In this document: piece by piece, positions 1 through 6,795 of the stretch | Layout: the number at the start of each line of letters is the position of its first letter | Numbering within the stretch: the stretch's first letter is position 1 | Assembly: GCA_003151655.1 (NCBI GenBank) | Contig: PLYB01000330.1 | Span: 247-10,652 of the forward strand | Source of the DNA: Gallionellaceae bacterium | GTDB taxonomy: Bacteria > Pseudomonadota > Gammaproteobacteria > Burkholderiales > Gallionellaceae | Direction: 5' to 3' | DNA length: 10,406 nucleotides | Translations under genes and position numbers: made by a program | Notes under the pieces: model-generated | Told to the model about the DNA's origin: nothing | Databases searched by the model: none | The model's input: the letters and a program-made list of their open reading frames with translations, nothing else

Positions 1-75
1 GTGAACCTGGTCAGATCCGGAAGGAAGCAGCCACAGCCAATCGTTGCAAGTGCCGGGGGTAAGGCTCGCCTCCTA
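1..75 (+). ncRNA. ffs: Signal recognition particle 4.5S RNA, 3' part (5' end outside window)
   Basis: This is the RNA component of the signal recognition particle, which binds Ffh and directs nascent membrane proteins to the translocon. The sequence shows the near-invariant Ffh-binding hairpin: GGTCAGATCCGG, then AAGGAAGCAGCC (about 9-33), then the returning arm GTGCCGGGGGT (about 50-60). This matches the universal bacterial pattern GGTCAGGTCCGGAAGGAAGCAGCC...GTGCCGGG. The 3' closing stem (GGCTCGCCTCC) pairs with a 5' arm that lies before base 1, so the gene is cut by the window edge. The 3' end is placed near 75 by analogy with other short proteobacterial SRP RNAs and is approximate. A terminator hairpin follows directly. 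Confidence 0.93.
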
Positions 76-79
76 TTTT

Positions 80-105
80 TCGAGGGTGTTACACTCGATA
101 TTTTT
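80..105 (+). terminator. Rho-independent terminator of the SRP RNA gene
   Basis: The arms TCGA (80-83) and TCGA (95-98), extended by GTG/CAC around a TTA loop with a two-base bulge, form a hairpin. It is followed by TATTTTT (99-105). The position just after the SRP RNA fits termination of ffs. It also lies only 12 bases before the dnaX start codon, so any dnaX transcript beginning upstream must read through it. Confidence 0.6.
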
Positions 106-116
106 AACAGGCGACT

Positions 117-1730
117 ATGTCAGCGACTTCTGTACTAGCCCGCAAATGGCGCCCTAAAAACTTTGCCCAACTGGCAGGGCAGGAGCACGTCGTGCAAGCG
201 CTGACCAATGCGCTGACCCAAAGCCGCCTGCATCATGCTTATCTCTTCACCGGCACGCGCGGCGTGGGCAAGACCACCATCGCGCGCATCTTCGCCAAAT
301 CCCTGAATTGTGAATCCGGCATCACGGCAACGCCATGCGGTGTGTGCAGTGCTTGTACCGAGATAGATAGCGGGCGTTTTATCGATCTGATCGAATTGGA
401 TGCGGCATCCAATACGCAAGTGGATAACATGCGCGAGCTGCTGGATGGGGCGCTGTATGCGCCGACCAGCGGGCGTTTCAAGGTGTATATCATCGACGAA
501 GTGCACATGCTGTCGAAGTCCGCGTTCAACGCCATGTTGAAAACGCTGGAAGAGCCGCCCGCGCATGTGAAGTTCATTCTGGCTACCACCGATCCGCAAA
601 AAATTCCCGTCACGGTGCTGTCGCGCTGTTTGCAATTTAACCTCAAACAATTGCCGCCTGCGCTGATTCACACCCATCTGCAATATGTATTGGGGCAGGA
701 AAATATTCCGTACGAAATGGGCGCATTGAATCTGGTGGCACGCGCCGCACAGGGTAGTATGCGCGATGCGCTGAGTTTGATGGATCAGGCCATTGCCTAT
801 TCTTCCGGCAAAGTTGATGAAGCGTTGGTGCGCACCATGTTGGGGGCGATTGATCAGGGTTATCTGTTCGACCTGCTGCAAGCATTGCGCGCGGGCGATG
901 GTGCGGGACTGTTGCGCATTGCCGACCAGATGACCATGCGTAGCGTGGCATTCGAAGCGGCGTTGCAGGATATGGCGACGCTGTTGCATCGTATCGCTTT
1001 GGCGCAAACCATTCCGAATGCCATTGCGGAAGATGAACCCGAACGCGCGCGTTTGTTGGAGTTGGCGCAGCAGTTTTCGCCTGAAGAAATTCAGTTGAAT
1101 TATCAGATCGTTATCCACGGACGCAAGGAAATCGATCTTGCACCGGATGAGTATGCCGGTTTTACCATGACGCTGCTGCGCATGCTGGCATTCGCGCCGC
1201 AGGGGGCAGGACGTGCTGCAGAGCCGCGCACGCCAGTGGCGCAAGCAACATCTAGCCCCGTTTATGCTGCGGCTCGTGCCGAGCCGGTTGCGTCCGCGCC
1301 GAGTGCTCCTGTGGCTCCGCGAACGGCTCCCGCGCAGAGCGGCACGCTGGATTGGAATGCTTTGTTGACGCAGCTCAACCTGCAAGGCATGGCGCGTGAG
1401 TTGGCAAAACATAGCGTGCTGGGAAGCTTTGCTGACGGACGCTTGGTTTTGCATCTTGCACCTCAACAAAAACACTTGCAGACTAACAAAATGGCGGTGG
1501 ATAAATTGCAAGCTGCACTGACTGAGTATTTTGCCCGTCCGGTGAAATTGTCGGTGGAGTTGGGCAGTACTGATGCTGTTGCAACACCGGCTGCCGTTGA
1601 GCAAGAGGAAAAAAGAACTCGTCAGCAACAGGCGGAAGAGGCGATCAAACAGGATGCTTTTGTACGCGAGGCGCAAGCTGTGCTTGGTGCGCAGATCGTG
1701 GAAAGTTCAATCAAACCAATTCAACAGTAA
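117..1730 (+). CDS. dnaX: DNA polymerase III subunit tau (clamp loader ATPase)
   Basis: This is the tau subunit of DNA polymerase III. As an AAA+ ATPase of the clamp loader it opens and loads the beta sliding clamp, and its C-terminus links the loader to the polymerase core and the DnaB helicase. The 537-aa product has Walker A GTRGVGKT (46-53), four zinc-binding cysteines (C65, C74, C77, C80), Walker B IIDEVH (125-130), sensor-1 TTD (157-159) and the SRC arginine-finger motif (169-171). An Ala/Pro-rich linker follows at about 365-410, then the domain V-like region starting at LDWNALL and a conserved end containing SSIKPI. It is shorter than E. coli tau (643 aa), mainly through a reduced linker/domain IV. 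AGG at 109-111 is the Shine-Dalgarno for ATG 117. A run of six A's near 1611-1616 is not in the reading phase of the E. coli A-AAA-AAG frameshift signal and lies too near the C-terminus, so no gamma form is predicted. ybaB follows after 17 bases. Confidence 0.97.
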   Translation: MSATSVLARKWRPKNFAQLAGQEHVVQALTNALTQSRLHHAYLFTGTRGVGKTTIARIFAKSLNCESGITATPCGVCSACTEIDSGRFIDLIELDAASNTQVDNMRELLDGALYAPTSGRFKVYIIDEVHMLSKSAFNAMLKTLEEPPAHVKFILATTDPQKIPVTVLSRCLQFNLKQLPPALIHTHLQYVLGQENIPYEMGALNLVARAAQGSMRDALSLMDQAIAYSSGKVDEALVRTMLGAIDQGYLFDLLQALRAGDGAGLLRIADQMTMRSVAFEAALQDMATLLHRIALAQTIPNAIAEDEPERARLLELAQQFSPEEIQLNYQIVIHGRKEIDLAPDEYAGFTMTLLRMLAFAPQGAGRAAEPRTPVAQATSSPVYAAARAEPVASAPSAPVAPRTAPAQSGTLDWNALLTQLNLQGMARELAKHSVLGSFADGRLVLHLAPQQKHLQTNKMAVDKLQAALTEYFARPVKLSVELGSTDAVATPAAVEQEEKRTRQQQAEEAIKQDAFVREAQAVLGAQIVESSIKPIQQ

Positions 1731-1747
1731 TGCGGAGGAAATAGCAA

Positions 1748-2065
1748 ATGATGAAGGGCGGAATGGCCGGGCTGATGAAGCAGGCGCAACAGATGCAAGC
1801 CAACATGAAAAAGGCGCAGGACGAACTGGCGACCATGGAGGTGGAGGGGCAATCGGGTTCGGGTATGGTCAAGGTGATCATGACTTGCTCGCATGATGTG
1901 CGCCGCGTATCGCTGGATGCCAGCGTGATGGATGACAAAGAAATGCTGGAAGATTTGATTGTCGCGGCATTGCAAGATGCCAACAAAAAAGCCGGAGAGA
2001 CCTCGAAGAAGCGCATGAGCGGCTTTACCGCGAGCTTGCCTCCGGGCATGAGTTTGCCGTTTTAA
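1748..2065 (+). CDS. ybaB: YbaB/EbfC family nucleoid-associated protein
   Basis: This is a small DNA-binding protein of the YbaB/EbfC family. Family members form homodimers, bind DNA with little or loose sequence preference, and are almost always encoded between dnaX and recR, as here. The 105-aa product has the typical layout: a Met/Gln/Lys-rich N-terminal helix (MMKGGMAGLMKQAQQMQ), a central beta-sheet with GSGMVKVIMT and VRRVSLD (about 37-57), a DDKEMLEDLIVAALQDANKKA helix region (62-82), and a Met/Gly/Pro-rich tail ending PPGMSLPF. GGAGG at 1734-1738 is a strong ribosome binding site. It favours ATG 1748, although ATG 1751 is directly adjacent and cannot be excluded. The gene is probably co-transcribed with dnaX. 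Confidence 0.95.
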   Translation: MMKGGMAGLMKQAQQMQANMKKAQDELATMEVEGQSGSGMVKVIMTCSHDVRRVSLDASVMDDKEMLEDLIVAALQDANKKAGETSKKRMSGFTASLPPGMSLPF

Positions 2066-2082
2066 GTGCTGAATCGAAAAAC

Positions 2083-2153
2083 TTTTGCCACCGAGAACAC
2101 TGAGCTCACAGAGGAAATCCAAGCCTCGCCTCTCTCTGTGTACTCTGATGAAA
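2083..2153 (+). repeat. Imperfect palindromic intergenic repeat (REP-like)
   Basis: The arm around 2091-2114 (CCGAGAACACTGAGCTCACA and onward) is roughly complementary to the arm at 2129-2147 (CCTCTCTCTGTGTACTCTG), with an AT-richer loop between them. The CCACCGAGAACAC.../...CTCTGTGTACTCTG pattern resembles a dispersed intergenic repeat that I recall from many proteobacterial genomes, but only one copy lies in this window. It sits in the 164-base gap between ybaB and recR. It could fold in RNA and modulate expression of recR relative to the upstream genes. The outer limits are approximate. Confidence 0.5.
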
Positions 2154-2190
2154 CTACTAGCCATTCGACTAAGGCTGACAGAAATGCCAG

Positions 2191-2219
2191 CCAAATCGCT
2201 GGTTATGTGGCTGATTTGG
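2191..2219 (+). other. Possible hairpin just upstream of recR start
   Basis: CCAAATC (2191-2197) and GATTTGG (2213-2219) are exact inverted repeats with a 15-base loop. The hairpin ends 10 bases before the preferred recR ATG and covers the place where a Shine-Dalgarno would be, and no clear Shine-Dalgarno is visible. It may limit recR translation, or it may be chance. Confidence 0.2.
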
Positions 2220-2229
2220 GTTGCTTGAA

Positions 2230-2829
2230 ATGAACACACCTTCCAGTCTGGAAGATCTGATCAAGGCGTTGCGCTGCTTGCCGGGCGTAGGGCCGAAGTC
2301 GGCGCAGCGCATGGCTTATCATTTGCTGCAGCGTGACCGTCCTGCGGCTTTACAGTTGGCGCATGCGCTTAAACATGCTGTGGAAAGCGTCAAGCACTGT
2401 AGTAAGTGCAATAATTTTTCTGAAGAAGAGGTCTGCGTCTTGTGTCGTTCGGAACGGCGTGAGACAAATCTGCTTTGCGTGGTGGAGATGCCCGCTGATT
2501 TGCTGATGATGGAACAGGCGCAGTGCTTTCGCGGCATGTATTTCGTGTTGATGGGGCGGCTGTCGCCGCTGGATGGTGTGGGCGCGCGCGACTTGCCGCT
2601 GGAGCGTTTGGTCAGACGTGCGCAGGAGCTGGGCTGCGAGGTGTTGTTGGCGACAAACTTCACCGTTGAGGGGGAAGCGACGGCACATTATCTGGCTACG
2701 TTGTTGCGGGCGCAGGGCATCAAAGTTTCGCGCATCGCGAGGGGTTTGCCGGTAGGCGGCGAATTGGAGCATGTGGATAGCGGGACGTTGGCACAAGCCG
2801 TGCTGGAAAGACGAGTGATCACAGAATGA
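2230..2829 (+). CDS. recR: Recombination mediator protein RecR
   Basis: RecR acts with RecO (and RecF) to load RecA onto SSB-coated single-stranded DNA during gap repair. The 199-aa product, counted from ATG 2230, has an N-terminal helix-hairpin-helix with LPGVGPKSAQRMAYHLL (17-33), a four-cysteine zinc module (C57, C60, C69, C72), a Toprim domain (about 80-175) opening with LLCVVEMPAD (81-90), and a C-terminal segment with RIARGLPVGGELEHVDSGTL. Length and order are standard for the family. An in-frame TTG at 2221 would add three residues. ATG 2230 is preferred because beta- and gammaproteobacterial homologues start close to this MNTPSSLEDLI sequence. No good Shine-Dalgarno precedes either start. 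The stop overlaps the next gene's start in an ATGA arrangement, so translation of the two is likely coupled. Confidence 0.96.
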   Translation: MNTPSSLEDLIKALRCLPGVGPKSAQRMAYHLLQRDRPAALQLAHALKHAVESVKHCSKCNNFSEEEVCVLCRSERRETNLLCVVEMPADLLMMEQAQCFRGMYFVLMGRLSPLDGVGARDLPLERLVRRAQELGCEVLLATNFTVEGEATAHYLATLLRAQGIKVSRIARGLPVGGELEHVDSGTLAQAVLERRVITE

Positions 2830-3782
2830 ATGAAGAAACTGAAATAGTCCAGCAAGGCGAACGTTTGCAAAAATTGCTGGCGCAGGCGGGCGTTGGTTCG
2901 CGCCGCGAAATGGAAGAATGGATTTCTGCCGGTCGAGTGACGGTTAATGGCGAAGTGGCAACGCTGGGTATGCGCGCGGTCGAAGGCGATGTGGTGTGCG
3001 CGGACAAGCGTGTGATACATGTCAAGGGACAGGCTGCGCAGGGCTTGCCGCGCGTATTGTTGTACCACAAGCAAGAGGGCGAGATCGTCAGCCGCGATGA
3101 TCCGGAAAGCCGTACCAGTGTGTTTGATAATCTGCCCAAATTGCGCGGGCAGAAATGGATTGCCATCGGTCGTCTGGATTTTAATACCAGCGGTTTGCTG
3201 ATCTTTACCACCTCGGGTGAATTGGCGAATCGTTTGATGCATCCTCGTTTCGAGGTCGAGCGCGAGTATGCGGTGCGCGTGCAAGGCCAGCTGACGGCCG
3301 AGCAGATGCGCCAGCTGACCAAGCAAGGTATCGAACTGGAAGACGGCTTGGTTAAATTTGAGAAATTGACCGACGAAGGTGGCGAAGGGTTCAACCACTG
3401 GTATCGACTCGTATTGAAAGAGGGACGCAACCGCGTCGTGCGCCGTACTTTCGAGGCACTGGAGTTGACGATTAGTCGTTTGATGCGGGTGCGCTTCGGC
3501 ATCATCAATCTGCCGCCGAGTATCAAGCGGGGCAAGATGGCAGAGCTGGGCGAAGAACAGGTCATGATGATATTGGACTGGGTTGGGTTGCCGACGGAGT
3601 TTATCGAAAAGCAGGAGCCGGCAAGAGTTATGCGTCCAAGGCCGGGAAAGGGCGAGGGCAAAGAAGTAGAACCCAGGGAGATCCGGACACCCGCTGTGAA
3701 TAAAACGGCAGGGCGTCGCGGGCAGGCAGACAAGTCACGTGCGCGCGTCCACCGGAAAACCAAGTCTGGTGCGAAACTTTAA
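2826..3782 (+). CDS. rluB: 23S rRNA pseudouridine synthase, RluB/RsuA family
   Basis: This protein is predicted to convert one uridine in 23S rRNA to pseudouridine (U2605 in E. coli numbering if it is a true RluB). The 318-aa product has an N-terminal S4 RNA-binding domain (about 13-60: RLQKLLAQAGVGSRREMEEWI, then GRVTVNG). The synthase domain follows, with the catalytic motif GRLDFNTSG (115-123; Asp118 is the nucleophile), then TSGELANRLMHPRFEVEREY and the C-terminal GRNRVVRRTFEAL motif. A lysine/arginine-rich, probably disordered tail (about 262-318) is typical of RluB and should help rRNA binding. The start overlaps the recR stop by four bases. RluB is more likely than RluE or RsuA because of the S4 domain together with the long basic tail, but the exact target uridine is inferred. 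No clear terminator was found downstream. Confidence 0.92.
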   Translation: MNEETEIVQQGERLQKLLAQAGVGSRREMEEWISAGRVTVNGEVATLGMRAVEGDVVCADKRVIHVKGQAAQGLPRVLLYHKQEGEIVSRDDPESRTSVFDNLPKLRGQKWIAIGRLDFNTSGLLIFTTSGELANRLMHPRFEVEREYAVRVQGQLTAEQMRQLTKQGIELEDGLVKFEKLTDEGGEGFNHWYRLVLKEGRNRVVRRTFEALELTISRLMRVRFGIINLPPSIKRGKMAELGEEQVMMILDWVGLPTEFIEKQEPARVMRPRPGKGEGKEVEPREIRTPAVNKTAGRRGQADKSRARVHRKTKSGAKL

Positions 3783-3865
3783 CCTTCGTTTAAAATTCGA
3801 GCGGTTAACAACGATTCCTGGGCAATGTTGTATTTTGAGTGAGCGAGTAAGCGGATTAAAGACGA

Positions 3866-5068
3866 ATGGAAGAGCGAGGCAATAAGACCATCATATGCAG
3901 CGTATTTTTTTTGGATATTGTCGAATATTCGAAAAAGTCCGTCGCGGGTCAAATTTCCCTGAAGGAGCGGTTTAATGCTTTCTTGTCTACCGCTATTCGT
4001 GATGTGCCGAGTAATGATCGTATTATTTTGGACACGGGTGATGGTGCTGCAATCAGTTTTCTGGGGGATGTAGAAGACGCGTTGCGTGCCGCGCTCAGTA
4101 TGCGCACCAGCCTGTTAAGTGAAGAAAGTTTTATTGAGCCACCGTTGCGGGTGCGCATGGGGGTTAATCTTGGCCCGGTGCGCCTGGTGAAGGATATCAA
4201 CGGCCAACCGAATATCGTGGGCGACGGTATTAATGTTGCGCAGCGGGTGATGGGGTTCGCGGAACCTGGGCAAATACTGGTGTCGCGTTCTTACTACGAT
4301 GCGGCTTCACGTTTGTCGCAAGAGTATGCCGGAATGTTTCATTTTGAAGGTTCTCGCACAGACAAGCATGTGCGGGAGCATGAAGTATATGCGATCGGCC
4401 ACCCCGGTGATTTTACCGCTTCTCAGCAAGCCAATGGAGCAGCAGCGGAAGCTACTAAAGCGCAGCTCGGTTTTCGCGCGAGGTGTCAGTTTTTTTGGGA
4501 TGCTTTGCGGGCTCGTTACAACGCCTTGGTAATGTATATTCGCGAGGAGTTTAAGCGTGCGTCTACCCGCAAGAAAACGCTGTATATCGGACTCGTGGCA
4601 ACACCTGTTATCTTATTGCTATTGTTAGTCATCAAGTTGGCTCACAAGCAGGAAGCTCCGCCCAAAGAATTAGCCAACGTCACAGAGGTAAATTCGCTAG
4701 CACCGGTCGATGCCGCTAAAACAGCAATATCGCCAGCATCGTCAGTTCCTGTGGCAACAGCGACGCATGGCACGACTGCGCACGACCATAAAACTGACAG
4801 TCCGCATAAATTAAAGACCTCACATGACGGCAAAGAGGTATCTGCAACCAGCAAGTCGCAAGCAACGGTTTCTCTCACGGTAAAGCCATGGGGCGAGGTC
4901 TATCTTGATGGCAAATGGGTTGATGTGAGTCCGCCCTTGACCAAGCTACATGTTCCAATCGGGGTGCATGTTATTGAGTTGCGAAATACGACGTTCCCTG
5001 TGTATAAGCAGACTATTAAAGCGAATGCCGGCGATAAACTCAGTATTAACCACAAGTTTGCAAATTAG
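3866..5068 (+). CDS. Class III nucleotide cyclase-like protein with membrane helix and PEGA domain
   Basis: This 400-aa signalling protein has an N-terminal class III adenylate/guanylate cyclase-like domain (about 8-175). Metal-binding Asp residues are visible in FFLDIVEYS (D17) and LDTGDG (D59), and the transition-state residues in GDGINVAQR (N123, R127). The residues that normally select adenine are changed: the Lys three positions before the GD glycine is Leu55, and the Asp/Thr seven residues before the Asn is Asn116. The product may therefore be another nucleotide, or the domain may only sense. A basic stretch (229-238) leads into one membrane helix (about 238-258). A low-complexity Ala/Thr/Ser/His linker (265-330) follows, then a PEGA domain (335-398: SLTVKPWGEVYLDGK, then VSPPLTKLHVPIGVHVIELR), predicted periplasmic. 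The ribosome binding site is weak. The gene lies 84 bases after rluB and 21 bases before the lipoprotein gene, and probably starts its own operon. Catalytic activity is unproven. Confidence 0.85.
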   Translation: MEERGNKTIICSVFFLDIVEYSKKSVAGQISLKERFNAFLSTAIRDVPSNDRIILDTGDGAAISFLGDVEDALRAALSMRTSLLSEESFIEPPLRVRMGVNLGPVRLVKDINGQPNIVGDGINVAQRVMGFAEPGQILVSRSYYDAASRLSQEYAGMFHFEGSRTDKHVREHEVYAIGHPGDFTASQQANGAAAEATKAQLGFRARCQFFWDALRARYNALVMYIREEFKRASTRKKTLYIGLVATPVILLLLLVIKLAHKQEAPPKELANVTEVNSLAPVDAAKTAISPASSVPVATATHGTTAHDHKTDSPHKLKTSHDGKEVSATSKSQATVSLTVKPWGEVYLDGKWVDVSPPLTKLHVPIGVHVIELRNTTFPVYKQTIKANAGDKLSINHKFAN

Positions 5069-5089
5069 CCGGGTACAAGGGAGAAGCAG

Positions 5090-5521
5090 ATGTTGGATAG
5101 CGGCAAAAATATCATGTTGGTCGGGTTGTGCGTATTGACCTTGGGCGGTTGTGCCATGAAATCTTTTTGCGGCGATGCCGATAGCGATGTCAAGCTGTTC
5201 AGAACCCCGACTGAGTTTATGATAAACAACGGGATCAAAAATTACGAAGATGGCAATTATTCAGCCTCCCTTACGATTTTGCAGAATCTCGTGGCGCAAA
5301 AATCCGCAACAAAAAATGAAAAAATTTTAGCGTATAAATATTTGGCTTTTATCCATTGTATTTCGTCGACAGAATCGAGAGACTACAGGGAGAGAATGTG
5401 CCGGGATTCTTTCAAAAAAGCGTTCGACCTTAATCCGGAATTTAATTTAAGTCCGGCTGAAGCAGGGCACCCCGTGTGGGGACCGATATTCAGCAGCGTA
5501 AAAAACACGCCTAAAAAATAA
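5090..5521 (+). CDS. Small lipoprotein, TssQ-like (T6SS-associated family)
   Basis: This 143-aa lipoprotein begins with a signal sequence (MLVGLCVLTLGGC; lipobox LGGC with Cys21 as the lipidated residue). Ala at +2 predicts sorting to the outer membrane. The mature part has a TPR-like helical repeat: GIKNYEDGNYSASLTILQNL (about 48-67), AYKYLAFIHCIS, then a repeat-like FKKAFDLNPEFNL. It ends with the conserved-looking SPAEAGHPVWGPIFSSVK. This pattern of lipobox, one TPR pair and a GHPxWGPxF end matches what I recall of the TssQ family of type VI secretion-associated lipoproteins. That is recall, not a search result. AGGGAG (5078-5083) is a good ribosome binding site. The kinase gene starts only 8 bases after the stop. 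The coding sequence looks more AT-rich than the surrounding housekeeping genes. Confidence 0.75.
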   Translation: MLDSGKNIMLVGLCVLTLGGCAMKSFCGDADSDVKLFRTPTEFMINNGIKNYEDGNYSASLTILQNLVAQKSATKNEKILAYKYLAFIHCISSTESRDYRERMCRDSFKKAFDLNPEFNLSPAEAGHPVWGPIFSSVKNTPKK

Positions 5522-5529
5522 CGACTACG

Positions 5530-6759
5530 ATGAATAAGATACGCCAACTTGGGCGATATGAAATCATTTCCGAGCTCGGGCAGGGGGCGATGGGTGTTGT
5601 CTATAAGGCCAGAGACCCGCTGATTGATCGTGTCGTTGCGATCAAAACCATCAATCTGGGATTCGCACTGGAAGAGAGAGCTGAATACGAGGGACGCTTT
5701 TATCAAGAGGCCAAGGCTGCAGGACGCTTGAGTCATCCCAACATCGTTACCATCTATGATGTCGGCAAAAGCGGTGATGTTGCCTACATTGCCATGGAGT
5801 TTTTGCACGGGCGTGAGTTGCGAGACATTCTGGACGATGGTCAGGTATTGTCAGTAGAGCGGATTCTGGATTTTGTGCATCAGGTTGCGCTGGGTCTGGC
5901 TTATGCCCATGAGCATGGAATCGTTCACCGGGACGTGAAACCCTCCAACATCATGGTAAGCCCAGAGGGGCATGTAAAAATTACCGATTTCGGCATTGCC
6001 CGCATGGAGTCTGCTTCAGTACGAACACAGACCGGGATGGTTCTAGGATCTCCCAGATATATGTCGCCCGAACAAGTCATGGGGAAGCATATTGATCAAC
6101 GCTCGGATATTTTTTCTCTGGGGGTGATGCTGTATGAAATGCTGACCGGAAAGACTCCCTTTCTCGGCGAGAATATCAACGCCATCATGTACCAAACACT
6201 GAATTACATCCCGCCGCCGCCCTCTTCAGCGAATCCTGACGTACCGGAGATGCTCAATTTCATCGTCGCTAAAATGCTGGCAAAAGGATTGGATGATCGT
6301 TATCAAACCGCCAAAGACTTGGCGGCTGATTTGCGTGATTGTCGCGATAAGTTACCGCACTCGGCTGTACCTTTCGTTGTGGCTAGGGCATCATTGAAAG
6401 TAGTTGATGCGGTGTCGCGCATGGATGGGGGCGATGAACCTGCAAGCGTGTTGACATTAGGCTTGTCGCCTGCATTTGATTCATTCAGTGCGACCATGCG
6501 CTTGGCCGCGCAGACGGTAAGCAGTGAAGAGGTTGATGAAATAGCTAAGACAATTAAATTGACGCGCCTTGGAAAAGAGGGCGCGAATAAGGCAGTGCCC
6601 CCCCCCAAGTTTGCCTCGCCAGCTAAATTAGCTGCAGCAGTATCCGCTTCCCCTTCCCCTGAAAATATATCAAACGGATTAATGGGAAAAAAAGCATGGA
6701 TGTTAGGTGCCTTTGCCGTGCTATTGTCCATTGCACTTCTTGTAGCGCTCTTGCAGTAG
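5530..6759 (+). CDS. Hanks-type Ser/Thr protein kinase, C-terminally membrane-anchored
   Basis: This 409-aa eukaryotic-like protein kinase phosphorylates Ser/Thr residues on target proteins. All key kinase elements are present: glycine loop GQGAMG (17-22), VAIK Lys39, alpha-C Glu60 in FYQEAKAAGRLSHPNIV, catalytic loop HRDVKPSN (133-140, Asp135), DFG (153-155), and activation segment with T166/T168 ahead of GSPRYMSPE (173-181). It is an RD-type kinase and should need activation-loop phosphorylation. The catalytic domain ends near 272. A linker of about 115 residues follows, with TMRL (322-325), TIKL (341-344) and a PPP run, then one membrane helix (about 388-408) ending at the C-terminus, so there is no extracellular sensor. 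No Shine-Dalgarno is evident, and translation may be coupled to the lipoprotein gene. With the cyclase-like protein and lipoprotein it forms a likely signalling operon. Confidence 0.94.
   Translation: MNKIRQLGRYEIISELGQGAMGVVYKARDPLIDRVVAIKTINLGFALEERAEYEGRFYQEAKAAGRLSHPNIVTIYDVGKSGDVAYIAMEFLHGRELRDILDDGQVLSVERILDFVHQVALGLAYAHEHGIVHRDVKPSNIMVSPEGHVKITDFGIARMESASVRTQTGMVLGSPRYMSPEQVMGKHIDQRSDIFSLGVMLYEMLTGKTPFLGENINAIMYQTLNYIPPPPSSANPDVPEMLNFIVAKMLAKGLDDRYQTAKDLAADLRDCRDKLPHSAVPFVVARASLKVVDAVSRMDGGDEPASVLTLGLSPAFDSFSATMRLAAQTVSSEEVDEIAKTIKLTRLGKEGANKAVPPPKFASPAKLAAAVSASPSPENISNGLMGKKAWMLGAFAVLLSIALLVALLQ
6598..6606 (+). repeat. Nine-base poly-C tract inside the kinase gene
   Basis: Nine consecutive C's encode Pro357-359 in the linker between the kinase domain and the membrane helix. 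Loss or gain of one C would shift the frame before the helix at 388-408 and free the kinase from the membrane while leaving the catalytic domain intact. Whether the tract varies in a population cannot be told from one sequence. Confidence 0.9.
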
Positions 6760-6795
6760 GCATTTTTGCCGCACTGGCTGAGTGTGGAGAAACCT

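Noticed and set aside
1608..1622. Run of six A's followed by G in dnaX, similar to the E. coli A-AAA-AAG frameshift site that makes gamma.
   Set aside because: The codons read GAA-AAA-AGA, so the heptamer is in the wrong phase for tandem slippage. It also lies near residue 500 of 537, far beyond the gamma end point.
135..1676. Long open frame on the - strand opposite dnaX (513 codons).
   Set aside because: It is a shadow of the dnaX codon bias: low-complexity Arg/His/Gln-rich translation, no domain, and the + strand gene has every DnaX motif.
2819..3763. Long open frame on the - strand opposite rluB (314 codons).
   Set aside because: The translation is Ser/Arg/Pro-rich with no recognisable fold, and it lies entirely opposite a clear pseudouridine synthase gene.
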